From the NCBI RefSeq assembly GCF_033958435.1, contig NC_134137.1, forward strand, positions 252,820,501-252,884,500: a DNA stretch of 64,000 bases, written 5' to 3'. The position numbers and the translations under genes were made by a program. Source of the DNA: Carettochelys insculpta. Taxonomy: Eukaryota; Chordata; Testudines; Carettochelyidae. Positions 1-11,873 of this stretch are shown one piece after another. Under the pieces are notes generated by a model, which was not told where the DNA came from, ran no database searches, and saw nothing but the letters and a program-made list of their open reading frames with translations. Each line of letters begins with the position of its first letter. The stretch's first letter is position 1.

Positions 1-410
1 CTTTTCAAAGCTAACAAAATGGTATGGTATCAAATTATAAGTTACACTGGTTGAAAAAATCCTTTTGAATTTTGAATTTTCTCCTGAAATAAAATTTACT
101 GCTTTGTTGATATATGCACTATTCTTGATGACTGTCAAATTTCAACAAAACTTAAAAAAAACTCCACACACCAAATATCAGGTCATCTTAGACCCTATAA
201 TGATAACTGTAGCCTGATAATTCATCATATTGTAGAAGAAAGCAGGGAGAAACAAGAACCATGTACGGAGAGGTGATTCATAAATTTGATCTAAGGTTCA
301 ACCAAAGATTTAAACTCATGTGGCTCATATCTGACAAGGTTTTTCTTAAAATTTGAGAGACAACCCACGAACCACACTGCTGCTTTGAACACCACAAAGC
401 TTTATTAAAT
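1..410. other. Unique intron-like sequence
   Basis: AT-rich single-copy-looking DNA with no open frame of note and no repeat I recognise. It is inferred to be SOX5 intron. Confidence 0.4.
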
Positions 411-413
411 ATT

Positions 414-1147
414 GGGTGCATCTACACTAGCCAGCTACTTCGAAGTAGCTGGCACAACATCGAAATTGCACGCGTTGCGTCTACATGTGCCATGCACTAT
501 TTCAACATTGAAATCGATGTTAGGCAGTGAGATGTTGAAATTGCTATTCCTATCCGAAGATGGGAATAGCACCCTACTTCGATGTTCAACATCGAAGTAG
601 GGTGTGTGTAGATGATCCACGTCCTGCTACATCGAAATAGCGGGGTCCTCCATGGCGGCCATCAGCTGAGGGGTTGAGAGATGCTCTGTCCAGCCCCTGC
701 AGGGCTCTATGGTCACTGCGTGTAGCAGCCCTTAGCCCAGGGCTTCTGGCTGCTGCTGCTGCAGCAGCTGGGGGTCCATGCTGTGTGCACGGGGTCTGCA
801 ACTGGTTGTCGGCTCTGTGGACCTCATGCTGTGCAGGCCAAGTGTGTTTGGGAGGGGCCCTTTAAGGGAGCGGTTGCCTCTTGCCCCAGAAAGGCTAGTC
901 CAGCTTGTGACCCTGTTTGAAGTCTTTGCTGGCCCTTTATTTCGACGTAGAGTGCTTGTGTGTGTGGACGCTCCACATTTCCTTCCGGGGCAGCTCCTTT
1001 TGACGTTCCCCGTCACTACGTCGATGTTGAACATTGACGGCACCAGCCCTGGAGGATGCGTAGACGATACGCATTGAAGTAGCCTATTTTGATGTTCTTA
1101 CTTCGTAACAGGCTACTTCGATCTAGTGTGCTAGTGTAGACGTAGCC
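414..1147. mobile_element. Long palindromic DNA element, family A, copy 1
   Basis: A 734-bp element with terminal inverted repeats: GGGTGCATCTACACTAGCC on the left and the complement of GGCTACGTCTACACTAGC on the right. ATT stands on both sides (411-413 and 1148-1150), a 3-bp target-site duplication. Internal hairpins include the palindrome AGCTACTTCGAAGTAGCT near 431-448 and a 31-base TTCGATGTT-type palindrome near 572-602. The core has a CTG-rich stretch near 750. Copies at 31218, 45155 and 47801 share the core. It has no coding capacity and is non-autonomous. The superfamily is uncertain: 3-bp duplications suggest PIF/Harbinger or a similar group. Confidence 0.85.
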
Positions 1148-1150
1148 ATT

Positions 1151-1869
1151 GTGTTAACTACTTTCCCATCCCCGGCATCTTCCATCTTTGCTCACCTCTG
1201 CTCTTCTGGGTTCAGTATGCAGCTGGATGCATTACTGCCAAAACAATGCAAGACAGACCGTTCTTGTTGTATTTCCTGTCCAACTAGAGAGAGCGGGGCC
1301 AGCCTACCGCAAGCGAGAAAGTACTTGTGACATTTCCCGTCACATGAGATTCAGACAGTTTGGAGAAGCTTCAAATAATCACCCGAGCTTTTCAGATGTA
1401 TAGCAGAACTAAACTCCCACTGTAACCCAATATGGGAATATTCAGAAATAAAATCGGTAATGAATTTATTTTGTTTAACCTCCAGTGGTCATTCCTCATA
1501 TCTATAAAGCAAGTCCATGGTTTTCTCAAGAAACAGTTTACCATCAACTTCCTTAGACCATAATAATACAATCCAAATGTATTAAGTGCAAAGGCCATTT
1601 TAAAAAAAAAGTCACTGTAAGCCTAAAGTATCAAAAACATCCACTGCCTTTTGATACTTGGGTAGATGATGGGATTTTTAAAAATTATTTTTTAGAAAAC
1701 CTAATTTTTCCTAAATCACGTATAAACCTCTAAGACAAACAGAGCTTACCATGCCAAGGACTGTGGCTCAACAGCTCTCACTGATGTAATAAATACAGCT
1801 CTTAAAGTTGGCAGCAGCTACACTCAGATCCACCTTCTACCAACATGATTTGGATGCAGTCTTAAAGTC
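1151..1869. other. Intron-like sequence, no feature seen
   Basis: No repeat family, exon or RNA gene is recognised in this stretch. Confidence 0.35.
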
Positions 1870-1872
1870 ATT

Positions 1873-2314
1873 GGCCATGTCTACACTAGCCAAAAACTTC
1901 GAAATGGCCATGCAAATGGCCATTTCGAAGATTACTAATGAAGCGCTGAAATACATATTCAGTGCCTCATTAGCATGCAGGCAGCCACAGCACTTCGAAA
2001 TTGACGCGGCTCACCACCGCGTGGCTCATCCAGGCGGAGCTCCTTTTTGAAAGGACCCTGGCTACTTCAAAGTCCCCTTATTCATAGGATTATCTTATTA
2101 TGCAGCATTCATAGGCATAAAAGGACTTCGAAGTAGCCAGGGTCCTTTCGAAAAGAAACCCCGTCTGGACGAGCTGCGCGGCAGCGAGCTGCGTCAATTT
2201 CGAAGTGCCACAGCTACCCGCATGCTAATGAGGTGCTAAATATGTATTCCAGCACCTCATTAGTAAACTTTGAAATTGGCAATTTTGAAGTTTTTGGCTA
2301 ATGTAGACGTAGGC
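1873..2314. mobile_element. Palindromic MITE, family B, copy 1
   Basis: A 442-bp, nearly full-length inverted repeat. The left end is GGCCATGTCTACACTAGCC and the right end GTAGACGTAGGC, flanked by ATT at 1870-1872 and 2315-2317. The arms carry the paired motif TTCGAAATGGCCATGCAAAT followed by its complement. Many TTCGAA sites have become TTTGAA or TTCAAA, which points to an older copy than the one at 8679. Confidence 0.88.
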
Positions 2315-2317
2315 ATT

Positions 2318-4231
2318 GACTATTCTGTCATCCCCTCTACAAAGCGTGCATGGGTATTGAGTAATCAGGGTTTGAGTGAACAAGTCTACAGACACTCTGA
2401 AGCTGTCCATCTTTTAAGACATGAGAAGACATGAGAGAGAGAGAGAGAGAATGGTCAGTTGACAGTGAGAGGGAACAACAGAAGAATGCTAAGTTCCTGA
2501 GCTGCACTGTTCAGCCACATGGCCTTGAGCTTACTCATCAGAAGTCATAAAGGTATAAGTGCTTAGAAGGAAGTCCAGAGTATATTTCAGCATCAAGGTA
2601 ATCCCTAATCTCCTGCTATTAAAACATGCTGCATAATACGATAATTCAATTAGTAACTATAAAGTGGAAGTTGAGCTAATTCTCACAGGATGTCATTCTG
2701 AAAAGAGATAATATCAAAACAGTAAGCTGCACTTTTGTCATGCCTCTTTTTGCCATGATTTATGCTAACCCTCAGTCAGTCCAAGAGCAGAGCAAGAGAG
2801 AGGGTGGCATGTGGGGGCTGAGGAGGGGAGTGAGGGGATGTGTTATTTATCTTTAATTACATACATCAGAGCAACCTGTAAGTCAAAAGGGGTACAGCTG
2901 CCACGCTTCAGTGACAACTAACAGCTACCAAAGAGATGAGACAAAATGTTATTTCAAACAAAGATCTCAAAACACCCAGTGTGGGAACAATGGTTATCCA
3001 AATACAGAGGAAAATAATTAGTTAAGATAATGGGGAATTGGAGAAAGAGGCTAAATCCTGTAATCTGTACACAGTCAAAACACCTACTTGGGCACGATAG
3101 TCGGTGGGGAATGCAGGGCACCCTGCATGATGAATAATAATATGAGGTACCTGAATAGCACATTTCATGTGGCAACTCTCAAAATACTTCTGAAATTCTC
3201 ATTAAAACTCAGGGCTCTGTGTGCACTAAGCACGATTTTACCAACGCAGCAGATAAGTAAACTACAGCATAGAAATTCTTCCTCCTAAGGTCATGCGGTA
3301 AAAGAGGAAAAGTGATACACCTAAAGACAGAATACTGATCCTAAGATACTGTGGTGATGGCCATCATTATAAACGCCTGGGCTGGAGGAGGGGGTTATAT
3401 GCCGACTGCCAGCCATTCAGTCTCACCATGAAACAGCTGCTGCAGTTTTCCTCCAAACCTGACATAGAAAAAATGGTTAAAACAATCACACGTGCAACAC
3501 AAAATGATGATCAGTAGGAAAGAGCCTCCGACATGAAAAGCCTTAGAAAAGCACAATGATCCCTTATTGTTTTCCTGAGGGGGGTTACACTAAGCGGGTA
3601 GCGATATCTCATTAGTGGGGACCCCTCTCTCCCTCTTACCTTTCTTAGAGGATATTTCAATGTAAGCTGAAAATACTAATGGCTGCATACAAGCAACAAC
3701 ACAACATGGGCTCTCCTCCCCCCCACAAATTAACTGCAACATGCTGATAATGCCAATCCACCCTCATCTCACAAAATCTATTTAGTGACTCCAAATAGGG
3801 ATACACAGTGGTTTCAAGTTCACACATAAAAAGGATCCATTAATCATAGTTACCATAATTTGCTAGCCATTTACGCGTACTTAAAACTCCCACTGGTCCC
3901 TACCTCCGCAATAGCTGTGTAACTACATTATAAATGATAGGAAGGCTACCAGATGCTACAAATGATGGGCTCAGTGGCACAGGGATAGGCATAGTTGTTA
4001 TGTGCCACTCAAGGTCAGAAGTCTTTGAACTAGGCTCTGAACATCACTTTGAACTAGGCCCTGAACTCACTTCAGTAATTCTATCATAGTGTGAGGTATG
4101 GGCAGAGGCATTTAATTCTCATGATGCCCTGAATGCTCCCTCCAGTGCTATGGTTTTTGAAAGGCACACAGCACACTGATACTTCTCCCCCCACAAAACT
4201 TCCAAGTAGCAAACTTCAGCCATGAGCTAAG
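2318..4231. other. Intron-like sequence with a short GA repeat
   Basis: About 1.9 kb without recognisable genes. A (GA)n run lies at 2432-2450. No exon of SOX5 is seen on either strand. Confidence 0.35.
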
Positions 4232-4363
4232 CCAGTGGATTTCAACCAGTGGTCCCTGGACCACTGGGGTCCTCAGACTGTGTCTAAGGTCTCCAATGAG
4301 GCCACACCTCCATTTGAAAGCTTTTTTAGGAGTCTGCAAATGAAAAAGGGTTGAAAATCCCAG
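4232..4363. mobile_element. Short hAT-like DNA transposon relic
   Basis: A 130-bp stretch starts with CCAGTGGATTTCAACC and ends with GGTTGAAAATCCCAG, an imperfect inverted repeat. Inside is TGGTCCCTGGACCACTGG, typical of short hAT/Charlie-type elements of vertebrates. No clear 8-bp target duplication remains. Confidence 0.5.
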
Positions 4364-6050
4364 ACATAATCAATGAGTGAATATCATCTGCTACAATCCA
4401 GAGCTTTGTTAGCATCAAAGACCTGCCCCAGACCCACAGACAAGGACTAAGATCCAGATTTAAAATGAGCGTCCAAGACACATGAAAAAAATCCTGCCCT
4501 GGCCTGGCATTGGACTACGGGCTTGAGCCACCCCTCACTGAAAATTGCTTTTGACTAACATTTTTCTCATTTCTAACATCTGTGATTGTATGACAAAATG
4601 AGGCAGAGACTGAGGGAAACTATCCTAATGCCCAGTTCTGTTAGATAGTAGCACAGTCTGACTGTGAGGGCAGTAAAGCCCCATTGCTTGGGTTATTTAA
4701 AAGCATAACAGACAAAGCAGTAGAAAATATATTGTAAGGCACAATCCTGCAAATAGCCCACTCAAGAGGACCAAAGAACTAGAAAAGTGACAGACAAAAT
4801 CAGAGAAATACACAAGAGAAAAATACTTCCAAATTGGCTTAACTGCTTCTCCAGAGTACAGCCAGTCAGGAAGAGTTAATAGTCACAATCAGATGAGAAG
4901 GTTTTTAAGACATTATAACTGAGGAAAGTAATCTGTAGGAGAGTTAGACTAATTCAGTGGCAGGGCTCCACGCAATGCTCTAATTATATTTTTTAAAAGA
5001 AATGAAAGCATATGTAAGTGCGCACACACACAGAGGGAAAGTGAGAGAGAGATAGCGCGTGTGTTCTGGACCAAATAAAAATGACTAAGCACCGCAAGTC
5101 AGACTCCATTACACGGTCAGCTGCAAAGGCTACGTGGCTCTCTGTCATGATAGCTGTCATAACTTAACAAAACACTCATCTAAAAATGACAAGAACTTGA
5201 TTGCAGTCTCTCTCTTTTTCATACAAGAAAGCAAGTAAGAAGAGTCAAAAATGTCTGTTGAACAGAATGGTGACCTTTGCCACAGATCCTCCTCCTGCTT
5301 CTCAAAACCTTGGAAGGTTATGGAACTGAAGACATTCTGGCATGGTCCCCTAATCAACCTTTGTTCTTCTCCAACCTCATGTTGTAAGAATACTGACCAT
5401 GCACCTGTGATTATGTTCATGCTTCTATTCTTTAATGTAGATGCTGGGCCCATGGTGACAGATCCCCCACCAACACATTAATCTGGCTGGTTTTCCTGGC
5501 AAATACTTAAGAGTACACTGAACTTTGTTAGAGCTGTATTTTATCACAGGCCTTTCTCAATCACGCAATTCAAAGTTAAACGATTCAGTGAAGCTGTCTG
5601 CCCTTCAGTATTCAATTCCCTCCTCACCAATACCTGCTTTCCAAAGGCTGATATGGAGCACGTCTGCTGAATGGGGAGCATTCATCATCATTAAAAAATT
5701 TTTTTTTGAGTGAGATGCTAACCTTCTAATCAGCGTTTGCTTGTAAGGCTCTGTGGTACTGCCCATGGCACCCTAAATTATGTTGTATCGTGATGAGCAC
5801 AAAATCTCCACTCAATAAACCTCAGTGGTTAATGCCTGTACATCAGCTTAGCCACTAGTCCATCCATGCAAGAGGGCCCCAAAATACAAATTCATTTCAG
5901 GCCAACTACAGAAAAACATCCTCTGGTTGGATAACCACACTGGAAATCTTAGCTGTCCTCTGAGAAGCCACCTCAGTATATTTTTCCTAGCTCATAAAAA
6001 GAATGAGAGTTCTGACTCATCCAACACGAGACCTTTTTTATTTTTTTTAT
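4364..6050. other. Intron-like sequence, no feature seen
   Basis: About 1.7 kb with no recognised repeat, exon or RNA gene. Short open frames on both strands near 5157-5480 show no known domain. Confidence 0.35.
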
Positions 6051-6446
6051 TAAATGAGAAGGTTACTTACCTTTTGTAGCCATTGTTCTTTGAAATATGC
6101 TGTTCTTGTCCATTTCAGAGTATGTGTGTGTGTGTGTGCACGTGCACACACACCGCATGCACGGCTGTCAGAAGATTACGTTACCCGCAGGGTCAGCTGT
6201 GGTGTCCCCCTGATGTCGCATATATATCCATCCTGTGGCAACCTGACTCCCGCTCAGTTCCCTCTTGCCGGAACAGTCTGACAGACAGGAGGCAGGAGGG
6301 TCTGGCACAGACAGGAGCAACACATCTTGAAGAATATCAGTTACAAAATGGAAGTAACTGTTCTCTCCCCTTTAAGTGATTACTTCTGTGCACTCTAACA
6401 TGTGACTTACCAGCTGTTTGTGTGGAGCGGGGGATCAGACCTCAGC

Positions 6447-6731
6447 TCATTGCTGATTGCAGGATGGACCTGCCAAGGCTACATCATCCTGTGCCTGCTG
6501 GCTGATGTCATAATGTGCCGTAAATGTGTGCACAGTGGACCCTGACACCCTACTAATGTCTACGACAAGGACCTGTGCCAGAAAAGCCACTGAAGAGGCC
6601 TGCACCCTGTTGGAGTGTGCCATAATAGGTGGGGTTGGCACTTTGGCCAAGTCACGGCAAACCTTGATACACATAGTGATCCAAGATGAGAGGTGCCGAG
6701 ATGTGACTGGGAGGCCCTTCAAACAATCCAT
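6447..6731 (-). pseudogene. DIRS tyrosine recombinase C-terminus
   Basis: The minus-strand frame contains PIMAHSNRVQASSVAFLAQV and later VHTFTAHYDI. The HxxR pair (HSNR) and the downstream tyrosine (HY) correspond to catalytic residues of the tyrosine recombinase that DIRS elements use instead of a DDE integrase. The N-terminal half with the first catalytic arginine is not recognisable between 6731 and 7488. Confidence 0.7.
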
Positions 6732-7487
6732 AAAAGAGAAGAAAAGCTGTGGAGAATTGTGGAAGAGTTTGGCAAACAGTGTGAAAAAGGAGGGCAGTCT
6801 TCATGTCTAAAGAGTGCAACACTTAGTCCCTCTCTGTGGCACTGGGTTTTGGGAAGAATACAGGGAAAAAGATATTTTGGTTGATGTAAAGGGGCAACAC
6901 CACCTCAGGCACAAAGGCAAAGTGGGGCCACAGACAGACTTTATAAAACACAGTGAATTGGGGCTCTTAGGTAAGGGTCCAGAACTCCAGCATCTGCCTG
7001 GTAGAAACAATAGCTACCAGGAAAGCCACTTTACACTAGAGGTAGGCTAGAGAACATGAAGCCCAGGGCTCAAATGGGGGAGTTGAAAGCCAAGAGAGAA
7101 TCAAATTAAGGTCCCAAGGCTTATACAGCTCTTTTGGGAAGTGACTCACTACTGGGTCCTCCAAATAGAGAATTGGTGCCTGAGTCTGGATGCAATCCCT
7201 GCAAGGTGAACCTTAATGGACGACACAGCCAGATCACCTTGGTGGTTCAGGTGGAGAAGGTAGTCCTAAAGGAGGGTGATATTGGTATGGTGCTGAGGGA
7301 TACCTTGACTAAGGCACCAGAAAGAGAACCTTTTCCATTTAGCAAGGTAAGTGGACCAGGTTGAAAGCTTATTCCCATTAAGACTTCCCTAACCAGGTCT
7401 GAACATATGTTTGCTGCGATTTAGCGATGGATCTTCCACATTGTGAGATGGACTGACTCGAGCTTTGGGTGCTTCAACTGGCCATGG

Positions 7488-8224
7488 TCATGTCAGGAGG
7501 TCAGGGAACAGAGGAAGCACTACTGTCCCTGGCCATAGACAGAACCAGAAGTGTGGTGAATTAATGCTGGGCCACGAGGGCACTATGAGTATAACTGCTG
7601 CCCTGTCCTTCTGAATTCTGATGAGGACCCTGGGTATTAAGAGGAACTGGGGAAATGCATACAGCGGTTGCCCTGCCCACACTAGCCGGAATGCATCTGT
7701 CAGGGACCTCTGGTTGTGGCCCTCGAAGGAGCAGACCTAGAGACATTTCCTGTTGAGGTGGGTTGTGAACAAGTCCACATGGAGATGATCCCACTCTCAG
7801 AAAATGGCGAGGGCCACATCCACCTGGAGAGGCCATTTATGAGATTGGAACACTACCTGAGGCCATTCCATGCTGGTAGGCATGAAGTCTGAAGCTGAAT
7901 GTGGTGATGATTGCAGAGATTCCATACACTGATGGCCTTTTGGCACAGAGGAGAGGAGCGAGCACCACCCTGTTGATTAATATAAAACAGTGCTTCAGTG
8001 TTGTCTGCGGGGACAAAGACACACTTGCCCCTTAAGTGAGGCAAAAACAACCGGCAAGCAAGATGAACTGCCCTGAGCCCTCCGACACTGATACACAATA
8101 TCAGTTCTAGGTGTGACCATAGGCACCACATTTGCAAATCATTCAGGTTATTCCCTAGCTTTACAGAGCTGGGGAGAGAACTGCTTTTAAAGATGTAAGA
8201 AGCTCCAGTGACTGTCACTGGCAC
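7488..8224 (-). pseudogene. DIRS RNase H and downstream linker, broken
   Basis: The minus-strand frame from 8224 carries DNTEALFYINQQGGARSSPL, a conserved RNase H-region motif of DIRS polyproteins. A second frame from about 7682 carries IPRVLIRIQKDRAAVILIVP and LPLFPDLLT, which normally follow RNase H in the same reading frame. At least one frameshift separates the two. The recombinase should follow towards lower coordinates. Confidence 0.75.
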
Positions 8225-8621
8225 AAAGAAGGAACTGAGTGGGAGTCAGGTTGGCAGATGTCGTCTATAGCTGACATCAGGGAGGTGTCACCAAGAGGGG
8301 TGGGAAGAGGGAGGGAAAAGCTGACCTGACAGGGACCACCAGGGGAAAAATCTTCCAAGATTCATGCACACAGCATGTGCGAGTGCGCACATGCGCGTGC
8401 ACACACACACACACGGCATGGAATGCACAGGAGCAATCACTCAAAGAAGTAGTAATCTCTTCTCAGTCACAAAATCCCAAGTGAAAGTCCTGTGTCCATT
8501 GCATTCATACATTGCCTTTCATTCAAAGTTCTTTTCTTTACAAAATATTAATGGAATATCACCAGTCCCCCATTAATCTATAAACAATGTATGTAAGGGA
8601 CAGAGAGGCTAAGTGAATTAG

Positions 8622-9347
8622 GCCAGGTCTACACTATCACTTACTTCAGTGTAACTTACGTGGCTCATGGGTGTGGATGGCTACATCTACACGTGCCCCA
8701 AACTTCGAAATGGCCATGCAAATGGCCATTTCGAAGTTTACTAATGAAGCGCTGAAATGCATATTCAGCGCTTCATTAGCATGCGGGCGGCAGCGGCGCT
8801 TCGAAATTGATGTGCCTTGCCGGCGCGCGGCGCATCCAGACGGGGCTCCTTTTCGAAAGGACGCCACCTTCTTCGAAGTCCCCTTATTCCCATGAGTTCA
8901 TGGGAATAAGGGGACTTCGAAGTAGGCGGGGCCCTTTCGAAAAGGAGCCCTGTCTGGATGCGCCGCACGCCGGCAAGGCGCATCAATTTCGAAGCGCCGC
9001 TGCCGCCCGCATGCTAATGAAGCGCTGAATATGCATTTCAGCGCTTCATTAGTAAACTTCGAAATGGCCATTTGCATGGCCATTTCGAAGTTTGGGGCAC
9101 ATGTAGACACGGCCGATAAGAGCTTCTCTCGCTGACACACCTCCTGCCTCTCACCGAGATGGATTTATTATGTTGAGAGGACAGCTCTCTCCCACTGGAA
9201 CAGAGTGATCTTCACCAGATGCAAAATGATGAGGGTCACATCCACCCAGAGAGATCATTTATGAGATGGGAACATTTATGAGTTGGAATAGCACAGCTGC
9301 ATCGGTGTGGCTGTGCTGATGTAGTGCTTCTAGTGTAGATTACCTCA
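8622..9347. mobile_element. GTCTACACTA-ended DNA element, itself interrupted
   Basis: The left end is GGCCAGGTCTACACTA and the right end TAGTGTAGATTACC, with internal AACTTACGTGGCTCATGGGT, AGCTCTCTCCCA and CACAGCTGCATCGGTGTGGC. This resembles a common turtle non-autonomous DNA transposon with TTAAGTCG/AACTTACG motifs. It is interrupted by the palindromic element at 8679-9114, and it holds a 60-bp stretch near 9223-9285 resembling the DIRS sequence near 7800-7855. No clear target duplication is seen. Confidence 0.6.
8679..9114. mobile_element. Palindromic MITE, family B, copy 2 (well preserved)
   Basis: A 436-bp near-perfect inverted repeat from GGCTACATCTACACGTGCCC to GTAGACACGGCC, flanked by GAT (8676-8678 and 9115-9117). 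The two arms match closely around a centre near 8893, where ATTCCCATGAGTTCATGGGA forms the loop region. CpG sites (TTCGAA, GGCGCG) are mostly intact, so this looks like the youngest family B copy in the window. Confidence 0.92.
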
Positions 9348-9639
9348 CAGTTGCCTAAGAACTCTCCGGTTACAGAAACAGAGATGGGATTAGAACCTGG
9401 GTGCTTTTCCACACCCTCAGTCCTGTATTTTACCTCCTATTTTACTAAATACATGTGAAAATCATTTTTATTACTCCAGAAACAGGCAGAAAAATCCCCA
9501 TTTTAAACTCTGGGAAAGCCCACTAGTGACGGCAGGGAATGTACCTACATTGACTTTTGCATTCTTACTCCAAGAGTAAATTTGGTTCTATGTTTCTGGG
9601 ATGGGGTTTTCTAATTTGCTTATCATTAAATCTCACACA

Positions 9640-9726
9640 CATTAATGAACTCATCCTTTCAACATCCTTGTGAAATAGGGAAGTATGTATGTCCTTATTT
9701 TATAGATAGGAACCCAAGTCAGAGGC
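9640..9726 (+). repeat. MIR-like SINE, left part
   Basis: The sequence from CCTTGTGAAATAGGGAAGTA through TTATTTTATAGATAGGAACC to CAGAGGCTA matches the central MIR pattern (CCCATTTTACAGATGGGGAA, then CAGAGAGGTTAAG). It stops where the CR1 3' end begins and appears to resume at 17837. Confidence 0.55.
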
Positions 9727-10371
9727 TATCATAGAATGCTAGGACTGGAAGGGACCTTGAGAGGTCATTGTGTCCAGCCCCCTGCCCTCATGGCAGGACC
9801 AAATACTGTCTAGACCATCCCTGATAGACACTTATCTAACCTGTTCTTAAATATCTCCAGAGATGGAGATTCCACAACCTCCCTAGGCAATTTATTCCAG
9901 CATTTGACCACCCTGACAGTTAGGAACTTTTTCCTAATGTCAAACCTAAACCTTCCTTGCTGCAGTTTAAGTCCATTGCTTCTTGTTCTATCCTCAGAGA
10001 CCAAGAAGAACAAGTTTTCTCCCTCCTCCCTATTACGTCCTTTTAGATACCTGAAAACCGCTATCATGTCCCCCCTTAATCTTCTTTTTTCCAAACTAAA
10101 CCAGTCCAGTTATTTCAGCCTTTCTTCATAAGTCATGGTCTCTAGATCTTTGATCATTCTTGTTGCTCTTTTCTGGACCCTTTCCAATTTCTCCACATCT
10201 TTCTTGAAATGTGGCGCCCAGAACTGGACACAATACTCCAACTGGGGCCTAACCAGTGCAGGGTAGAGCGGAAGAATGACTTCTCGTGTCTTGTTCACAA
10301 CACACCTGTTAATGCATCCCAGAAACGTTTGCTGTTTTTGCAACAGCATCACACTATTGACTCATATTTAT
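9727..10371 (-). mobile_element. CR1 LINE 3' fragment
   Basis: A 5'-truncated CR1 retrotransposon whose 3' end is at about 9727 (TCATAGAATGCTAGGACTGG on the plus strand). The minus-strand frame 10352-10110 reads CVVNKTREVILPLYPALVRP and PQLEYCVQFWAPHFKKDVE. The frame 10094-9810 reads DRTRSNGLKLQQGRFRFDIR. Both belong to the region after the reverse transcriptase palm in CR1 ORF2. The two frames are offset by a frameshift near 10100. The fragment ends where the left end of the next DNA element begins. Confidence 0.88.
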
Positions 10372-11106
10372 GTCTATGTCTACACTATGAGGTAACATTG
10401 AGTTTAAGTCATTTCACCCGATTTTTCCAAGTGCCTGTCTTCACTGTAAATTCCATTAGCTTGATTTAGGGTGCACTAAAATCCACATAATATCAATATC
10501 ATAGTATCGTAGTAACATGACAGGTATAGCGTTCAGTTCAAATTTGAAATTCCGAATTAAGAGTAGTGAGGAAGCGCCACATATTTAAATCAAATTCATT
10601 AGCATCCAGACATGTCCCGTATGTGCCCCACAATTCTCTGCTCTGGCTTCTTCCATCTCCACTGCTCTCAGGTGCAGAGGAATTAGGCAACAGGAAGACC
10701 GTTTCAATTTGGCACCTGGAAGCCTGTGGCTGTAGGGTCATGAGAGGCTGAAAAATCTTCTTTCATTTTGTTTGTTAGTAGCGTGGCTGTGGGGTCTGTG
10801 GTTCTGCATATACCCCAGCTAGATGACTTTTTTTCAGCTGACTGCTGCCAACTGCTGCCCTCCCCCCCACCCACGCCGTGTGGCTGTAGGTCGGAGGGGT
10901 CGTCCTTGGAGGAGAAACTTTTTTTCAGCCACTTACATTGTGTGCTGACGCCTACATCCCCTCCCTTCCCTCTCCCCAGAGGCAACATGCAGTCTGGAAC
11001 TTTCCCACGCTGAGGCGCATCATGAAGCTTGACCCTGAACCAATAAAAAAATGTACTGCACAAGGTGCCAGGCAGCTTGCACACAGTGAGGGTCCTGAAA
11101 CTCTCC

Positions 11107-11873
11107 CCCGTCAGTCACAATTTTCAGGTGCTGGCTGTAGCCAGGAGTCTTTTAGCTGCACAGGGGAAGTCTTCCTCAGTGGTCACAATGTTTGGGTGCG
11201 AGCTGTAGTTGGGGGTCTTTTCGCCGCCCCTAGCCATAACTATTTCAATTAAGGCAACGTAGTAGGTATACAATTACCACAGTTCTAGAAGTACGGCTTG
11301 CAGTGAGGCATATTCTTGATCTGAGGGTCTTTTCTGGCAGGTCAAAACCTGGCTGTAGTGTGAAGTCTTTTATCCACCCAGGAGTCTCCCATGGCAGACA
11401 TAATTATCAGGGCTGGCTATAGTCTGGGGTCTTTTAGCTGCCCTGAGTCATAACTGCTTCAATGATTCATTGCCATTTCAGTGTATCACCGTCTACTTAA
11501 ACATATTCTTCTTTTAAAGGTCTTTGATTCCAGGAGGTCTACATCCAGACGCAGGTCAATACCTAGATCCAAGCCTAGACACACTGTTAAAAAGAGGCAG
11601 GTGATGGTTCTCCCAGAGTGGTCACAATTTTCAAGTGCTGGCTTTAGCTAGGAGTCTTTTAGCTGCCCCAAGCCATAACTATTTCAATGAAAGCAATATA
11701 GTAGCTATACAACAGTTCTCAAAGTAAGGCTTGCAGCGAGGAATATTCTTCTTCTGAGGGTCTTCTTTGGCAGGGCCAAACCTGGCTATAATCTAGGGTC
11801 TTTTAGCCACCCTGAGCTGTAACTGTTTCAATGATTCATTGCAGTTTCAGTGTAGTACCTGTGTCCACTTAAA
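11107..11873 (+). repeat. Imperfect tandem array, left part
   Basis: Segments such as GGTCTTTTAGCTGCCCTGAG, TTTCAATGATTCATTGC and CTAGATCCAAGCCTAG recur. The phrase GTCACAAT recurs at 11114, 11182 and 11621 (439 bp between the last two), so units are composite and unequal. The array continues across the DIRS insertion at 17090-17350. Confidence 0.75.

Larger units (their letters stand above)
6055..8447 (-). mobile_element. Internally deleted DIRS retroelement
   Basis: A DIRS-type retroelement lies on the minus strand. Its 3' end is at 6055 (GAGAAGGTTACTTACC on the plus strand). The other end is near 8447 (GCACAGGAGCAATCACTC). An internal complementary region at about 6350-6394 joins the complements of both ends: GGAAGTAACTGTTCTCT, then TTTAAGTGATTACTTCTGTG. 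This is the structural hallmark of DIRS elements. Only the RNase H-like (7853-8224) and tyrosine recombinase (6447-6731) regions are recognisable. Gag and reverse transcriptase are missing. TG/CA dinucleotide runs lie just inside both ends, at 6121-6150 and 8364-8415. Confidence 0.8.
8590..9435. repeat. MIR-like SINE split by two nested DNA elements
   Basis: The left part ends with GGGACAGAGAGGCTAAGTGA (about 8599-8618). The right part resumes at about 9348 with CAGTTGCCTAAGAACTCTCC and continues through GGGATTAGAACCTGGGTGCT. Both are core MIR-type SINE segments, and they join in the right order and orientation once the sequence between about 8622 and 9347 is removed. Confidence 0.65.
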
